Shown: one piece after another, positions 59,050-64,000 of the stretch
How positions within the stretch are numbered: position 1 is the stretch's first letter
Layout: every line of letters begins with the position of its first letter
Source of the DNA: Sphagnum compactum
Lineage: Eukaryota; Bryophyta; Sphagnopsida; Sphagnales
NCBI GenBank assembly: GCA_965153455.1
Contig: OZ234496.1
Location: forward strand, 20,700,304-20,764,303
Direction of reading: 5' to 3'
DNA length: 64,000 nucleotides
Notes under the pieces: generated by a model
What the model was told of the DNA's origin: nothing
What the model saw: the letters and a program-made list of their open reading frames with translations, nothing else
The model's database searches: none
Position numbers and translations under genes: made by a program

Positions 59050-62000
59050 ATATCATTTTAATATTAAAAAAATTGGCAAATTGTTGCCAAAAACATTAGC
59101 AAAATTAGTTGAATTTACCCAATGTTGATGAAACAAAGAATGGTTTGTGGTTTGTGCCACTTTATTACACTTTTGTTGAACCTTCCAAGTTTTGAAAAAG
59201 ACGGTTTTCAATATTGGCTTGCACTCAAGTCAGGTCAGAAACAATGAAAATAATGGGCAACTAATTTTATTTTTAAAAAAACCTTTGGAGGTAGACTTCT
59301 TACTTGCACCATTTTAAAGTTATGAATAAATAATTATTTTCTCATAATAAATCAAATGCTTTTATGAGGGAGGTTTAAACAACATGTGGGCTGGATGAAC
59401 TGAAAAAAAATGATAAAATTTTTATTAAAAAATCATTTAAAATGAATTATTTTCCAAAACACTCGTCCTTAAATTAAAAATGCCATGCGCTTGTGCACCA
59501 AAACATCTGGGCAATTATATAATTAAATTGAAGTTCTCTTGAGAACTTCAAACTTTGCAAACGAAGCATGATTGGGTATCTCATCGCCCACGGGTTTTAC
59601 ATTTGCTTGCATTGTATGGATTTGACACTTTTTTAACTGTCATAAAGTGAGAAATGTCACTACCACGGTGTTTTCAAAGGTGGACGACACTTTCTAACTA
59701 TCATAAAGGGGTAATGTGGCTATCTATCCAAAGAAAAATGCTTGATACCGTAGTAGTACATGGACAAATTCATCACATGTCTGTTAAATAATTAACTAAT
59801 TTTGAAGATTACAAATTGAAAAACACAAATATTCTTGAGTATTGAAAAAAATTCCATTTTTATTCACCAAAAAAATAAATAAATATATTTATTTTTTAAT
59901 TAAATAAATTTCAATATTTTTACAAATAATATAGTTGTAGCCAAAGCCGCCAAGGTACTATGGTAAATTGGTCGGTGCCTCAATTCCCACACAACTTTTG
60001 GATGAAGTAATATCTAGCAACCCCATGGGTGGACATTGGGTTGAATTAGGGGTCTTTTTTTATTTTCAGAATTGAAAAAGAACCACCCCAGAACCAATAA
60101 AGTTTTCCGTAAAGTCAGGAAAACACGCCACCAGTACCCTCAGTTTGGTCCAAAACCGGCTGAGATTCCCCAAAAAAAAACCTGCAAAAAAGCACATTAG
60201 CCTTAAACGGGGGGTCAAACTCAGAAATGCACCACTTTTTGTGCCAAACTGAGTTTGATCCGGTTTTGAACCCTGTCTTCCATTTTTCCTGAGCGCTTCC
60301 ACTGCTGTTACATATATCTTCACTGCTCCAACATGTATGTACAACTACGCTAATTACCTCGAACCTTGTGCATTAAATGCTCATTTTCAGCATTTCATAC
60401 CCAGATTTAATAAAACTTCCCTACTTTGCGGACCTCACTCGAAGTGGGGATAAGGGGGTTGAAAAGAGGCCCAAAGACAGGGTGGTGAAGACAGGATTAC
60501 TTTAAGGAAAACTCTACTAATTCTTAAAGAATTCAAAGACCAGCTCAACATTGTGTTGTGAACCCCTCTTCTTTTGGGGTCGCAAGATAAACAAGTGCAT
60601 TACACCCCCCATGAACCTCTTTATGTAGTTTGTAATTTCATTAGACATTATCATACATATGTCTCATCAATAACAATAACAACTATGATGTGCATCCCCC
60701 AATCCCCATTTTAATGTCTAGTGTACAACTAGGTATTATTCAATATACCATATTTGAATTTTACATCTTGAATGTTTATGAAATCCTTGATCTATATCCA
60801 CAATGCACATATGTTTGTTTTATGTGTGGATGAAACATGCCTTTCTATCCAAATTCTTAACAGATTATGGATGTAAAATCATATTGTTTGGGTCAGAAAC
60901 TTTTAGTCGGCCATGGACATATAATCAATATTGTTTTTACACAAACACCTACTTTGGTTTTTGGATGTGTGCCCCAAACAAATCCAAGTCCACAAGACAT
61001 CCCTATTTTTTAAATTGGTAAATAACATGATTGAATTTTGGATTAGTGTTTTTAGGATGCTTCAAATACTTCCTATGAAATTACAAACTGCCTTCATACT
61101 TGTTTACAAACATTTACAACCAATATTAATAGGTATTGTTCAGGTAAGTATTGGTTGTTAGAACACAATTCTAAGATAAATCTTTAATTATCATAACAAT
61201 TTACATTCACAATTCCTATGCAAACTATTATTCCAAGCTTTAAGAAAATCCTAATAAAGCTTCAAACAAAATACAAACCAAAAAATGTACAATGTTCAAA
61301 ATTCTAAATGTCCAAGAGAATATTCCCAAAGTATCCCTCCAATATAGAATCCAATATCTAGGAACCAAGAAGTAACTAATGCATAACTCACTAATTGATG
61401 TACATCCTTTTTATACATCTTATTACTACCCCTTTCACAATAACTTTGGTTTAAGGTTGTGTAAAAGTATACAAGGGTATGTTTGCACAACATTAGGTAT
61501 GCATTTTATCCAAACACATAACAATTGGTGCACAACTACTTGAAATCTATCTTGTTTTTTACCACATTGAGAAAATCAAGAATTAGTTTAACAATTGGCT
61601 AAACATACCTTATTATAATGTTTGTGAAAAAGATGGACATTTGGAGCATCATAACAATATTGACATGATGGACATCCCTCCCACATTTTGGAACATTAAA
61701 TTGATGTAAAGATGACATCTATGCATAATAGGTGTATTAAAAACAACTCCAATTCAAAATGCAAGGCAATAATTGAAATATCTAAACACAATCCCGCCAA
61801 TTATGCACATGCAACTTCACACTTGGAAACCAATTTCCAATGTTTATTGATGGGGCTATGTAAACATGATTGTGCTTTCGCCATTTCCTTCACTACATCT
61901 TTTGGTTGCTACCTATGTATTTTGATGATAGTGACCTCTTAAGATTTTGATCAAAACTACAATAGTTAGAACTTCACAATAGTCACAGCCTTATAATCAC

Positions 62001-63904
62001 GATGGTATATACTACATGTATTTCAATGTGCCCTAGCTCTTGATTTGGATGGTCAAAAGTTGAACCCTAAGAATAAACATGCTTCCTTTCACACATGGCT
62101 AATAACTTGACATCGTTTTTAATAGATTATCTAGCAGTATGCTGCCAAACTAGCCTTGTAGGCCTGGGATTATATTGGTAGGTTTTTTTTTGGTCGTTGA
62201 TTAAGGATGATACAAAGTAATTTCAATTTTTGGAGTTGTCATACTTTCTTTGTTCAATTCACGGACATGTCCAAAATTCATATATTTTTGCTCTCTTTTG
62301 TTTAAAGGTTATTTGCAAATGCAATCGGTGGAGTTATATTCATTTTACAACTTTTTACATTGTTGAAAGCTTGAACAACATGTTTCAAATGAGTTTTTTT
62401 ATTATAAATTACCCCTTACTCTCTTTGTCATGTTACATTCCCCTTTTTTATGATGGTTTTGCAACTCCTTTCAGTTTAGTCTTGCAAAAAAAGGTTTAGG
62501 GCTTAAAATGAGTTCCCCCATGTTCTTCTTTATTTACAAATTTTTCAAATTTAAATGGTGGCATTGAGGTCATCTTGCAATTCCTAACATTGTTGCAAGT
62601 TTCATCAATAACTTGTTTTAAGTAACTTCCCTTTGTCATCTTGCTTTTGTTGTGGTCTTGTTTTATTGTTTTAGAAACCCATAATTGCCCATGAAAAGGT
62701 TGAGATGCAATACCCTTCTAAAGGTATTGCATTGTGACTTACATTTACACAACATTATGTAATTGTAATATATATATGACACACAATGTGCAAATGTAAA
62801 TGTAAATTCCAAAACATGCATGGCAAAAAATGTAAGAGTAAAAACTTTCGCTTATAAGTGTAAATGGTTTACACTTACATGATTTAACACGACATGTAGA
62901 AGGATTATTTACACTTACATGCAAAACAATAGTGTTGTCAACCAATGATAATTAGAGACTAAGTAGATCATAACCAATTTTACATGCGGTTTCATCGACA
63001 TTTTTTTTTCATTGAATGATCATCTGCACCCAAATTATTATCATTATATCCTAAGTTGTTTTCACACAAAGTTTTTTTCTTATGTTTTGCATCCCAAGGC
63101 CAAAATGACCAAGGACAAAAAAAGGCATGACAATGAAAGAAGTTTTGCAAAATAGATCATTCTTCCATGCTTAACCCTTTCTTATTTATTACCCACCTCC
63201 TTTTTCTTTCATCATGCCTACCATCGCCCCTTTCCTTTTTATTTTCCTCCTTTATTTGTTGAACCAACTCCCATTCCATAACAATTGTTTTGAAAGAAAA
63301 TGCAATATTACATTATCATTGTGCATTGTGTTGATTTTTTTTTATGTTGTTTTATTTGGAGTGTAAATTTTTATAAGTGTATGGGTTTTTTTTTAAATTA
63401 CATTTAAATTTATCATGTTTCACACATGGTAACATCACAAATTTAACACACGATGAATTAATATTGAAAATCGTGTGAAGTTTGTTCATTCATAGGTTCA
63501 TACATTTTGCACACAAATATCATGCATTGAAAACACATTTGACACACAAATAAATGCGTTGACAAATAAAATACAAACCTATGAATGAACAAATGTCACA
63601 CAAATTTCGCATCTTCTTATAAATTTTTGTTTTAAATGTGTTTTCAATGTACAATATCAATGTGTAAAATGTACAAATTATGAATGAATGAATTTTGCAC
63701 GATTTCCATTACTAAGTTCTGAGATGTTAAGTTTATGATGGAAATAATCTTACATAATTTTACATTTACACTCAAAATGTATATATTTTCTATAACATTT
63801 TATATCACTTACCCAATGTGTATATCAAAAACCATATACTTGCACAACAGTAGTTGACATTATTGATAACATCATCAACAATTTAAATGAACCAACATAA
63901 AAAA

Positions 63905-64000
63905 ATGCACCATGAAGGATGGATGGTGGGTGGACAAGCAATTCACTTTATAACCATGGTGGTTAACTCAAATTCTGCGTTTACTACCTACCTACTAAAA
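63905..64000 (+). repeat. Dispersed repeat family A, copy cut by the window end
   Basis: GCACCATGAAGGATGGATGG, then ATAACCATGGTGGTTAACTC and TACCTACCTACTA, reproduces the beginning of family A in the plus orientation. Confidence 0.5.

Larger units (their letters stand above)
55938..63900. other. Long AT-rich gene desert
   Basis: I see no coding sequence with recognisable similarity in about 8 kb. The frame at 60066-60344 (minus) contains paired AAACTGAG/TTTGATCCGGTTTTG text but resembles no family. Low-complexity A/T tracts are common. Confidence 0.6.

Noticed and set aside
60066-60344. 92-codon minus-strand frame
   Set aside because: No recognisable domain; follows locally repeated text in a gene-free stretch.

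Overview
The window is nuclear DNA from a land plant with a large, AT-rich, repeat-filled genome. The evidence is GT-AG introns, two plant-type multi-exon genes (a DUF630/DUF632 protein and an ACR-type ACT-repeat protein), a plant F-box gene, Arabidopsis-type telomere repeats (TTTAGGG), and hAT, Ty3/gypsy, MITE and SINE-like remains. Only four protein genes can be supported in 64 kb. I cannot name the species. The low gene density and the fungus-like gene at 18.7 kb would suit a seed-free plant such as a fern or lycophyte, but this is a guess.

Layout. 1-11 kb is repeats: a ~60-bp satellite at the very start, a GC-rich promoter-like block, a 3.9-kb hAT element with terminal inverted repeats and a target-site duplication (1586-5494) whose transposase is broken, and copies of a dispersed repeat. 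11-14 kb holds an F-box gene with a CT-rich leader. 14.1-21.6 kb is a pair of near-identical direct repeats (about 1.8 and 1.5 kb) that flank a single-exon gene for a PD-(D/E)XK-like, fungus-type nuclease homologue. 21.6-23.7 kb has tandem repeats and a decayed Ty3/gypsy integrase. 24.2-28.2 kb is the DUF630/DUF632 gene on the minus strand, six coding exons, reconstructed here with every junction in frame. 29.3-30.9 kb is a field of degenerate short tandem repeats.

31-46 kb has no recognisable gene. It holds long G/C homopolymers, a triple tandem repeat, two Tourist-like MITEs in opposite orientation (one nested in a dispersed repeat), a 0.8-kb-arm inverted repeat and a SINE-like element. 46.5-49.2 kb is the ACT-repeat gene on the minus strand, six coding exons, again in frame throughout, with a CTT-rich triplicated repeat in its upstream region. 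51-64 kb is gene-free, with a second inverted-repeat element (54.3-55.9 kb) and an interstitial telomeric tract.

The four genes do not form a pathway. The DUF630/632 protein is of the membrane-anchored NRG2 type, the ACT protein of the amino-acid-sensing ACR9/ACR10 type, and the F-box protein an SCF substrate receptor. The most unusual part is the nuclease-like gene: its type, its flanking direct repeats and the hairpin-forming sequences around it deserve attention.
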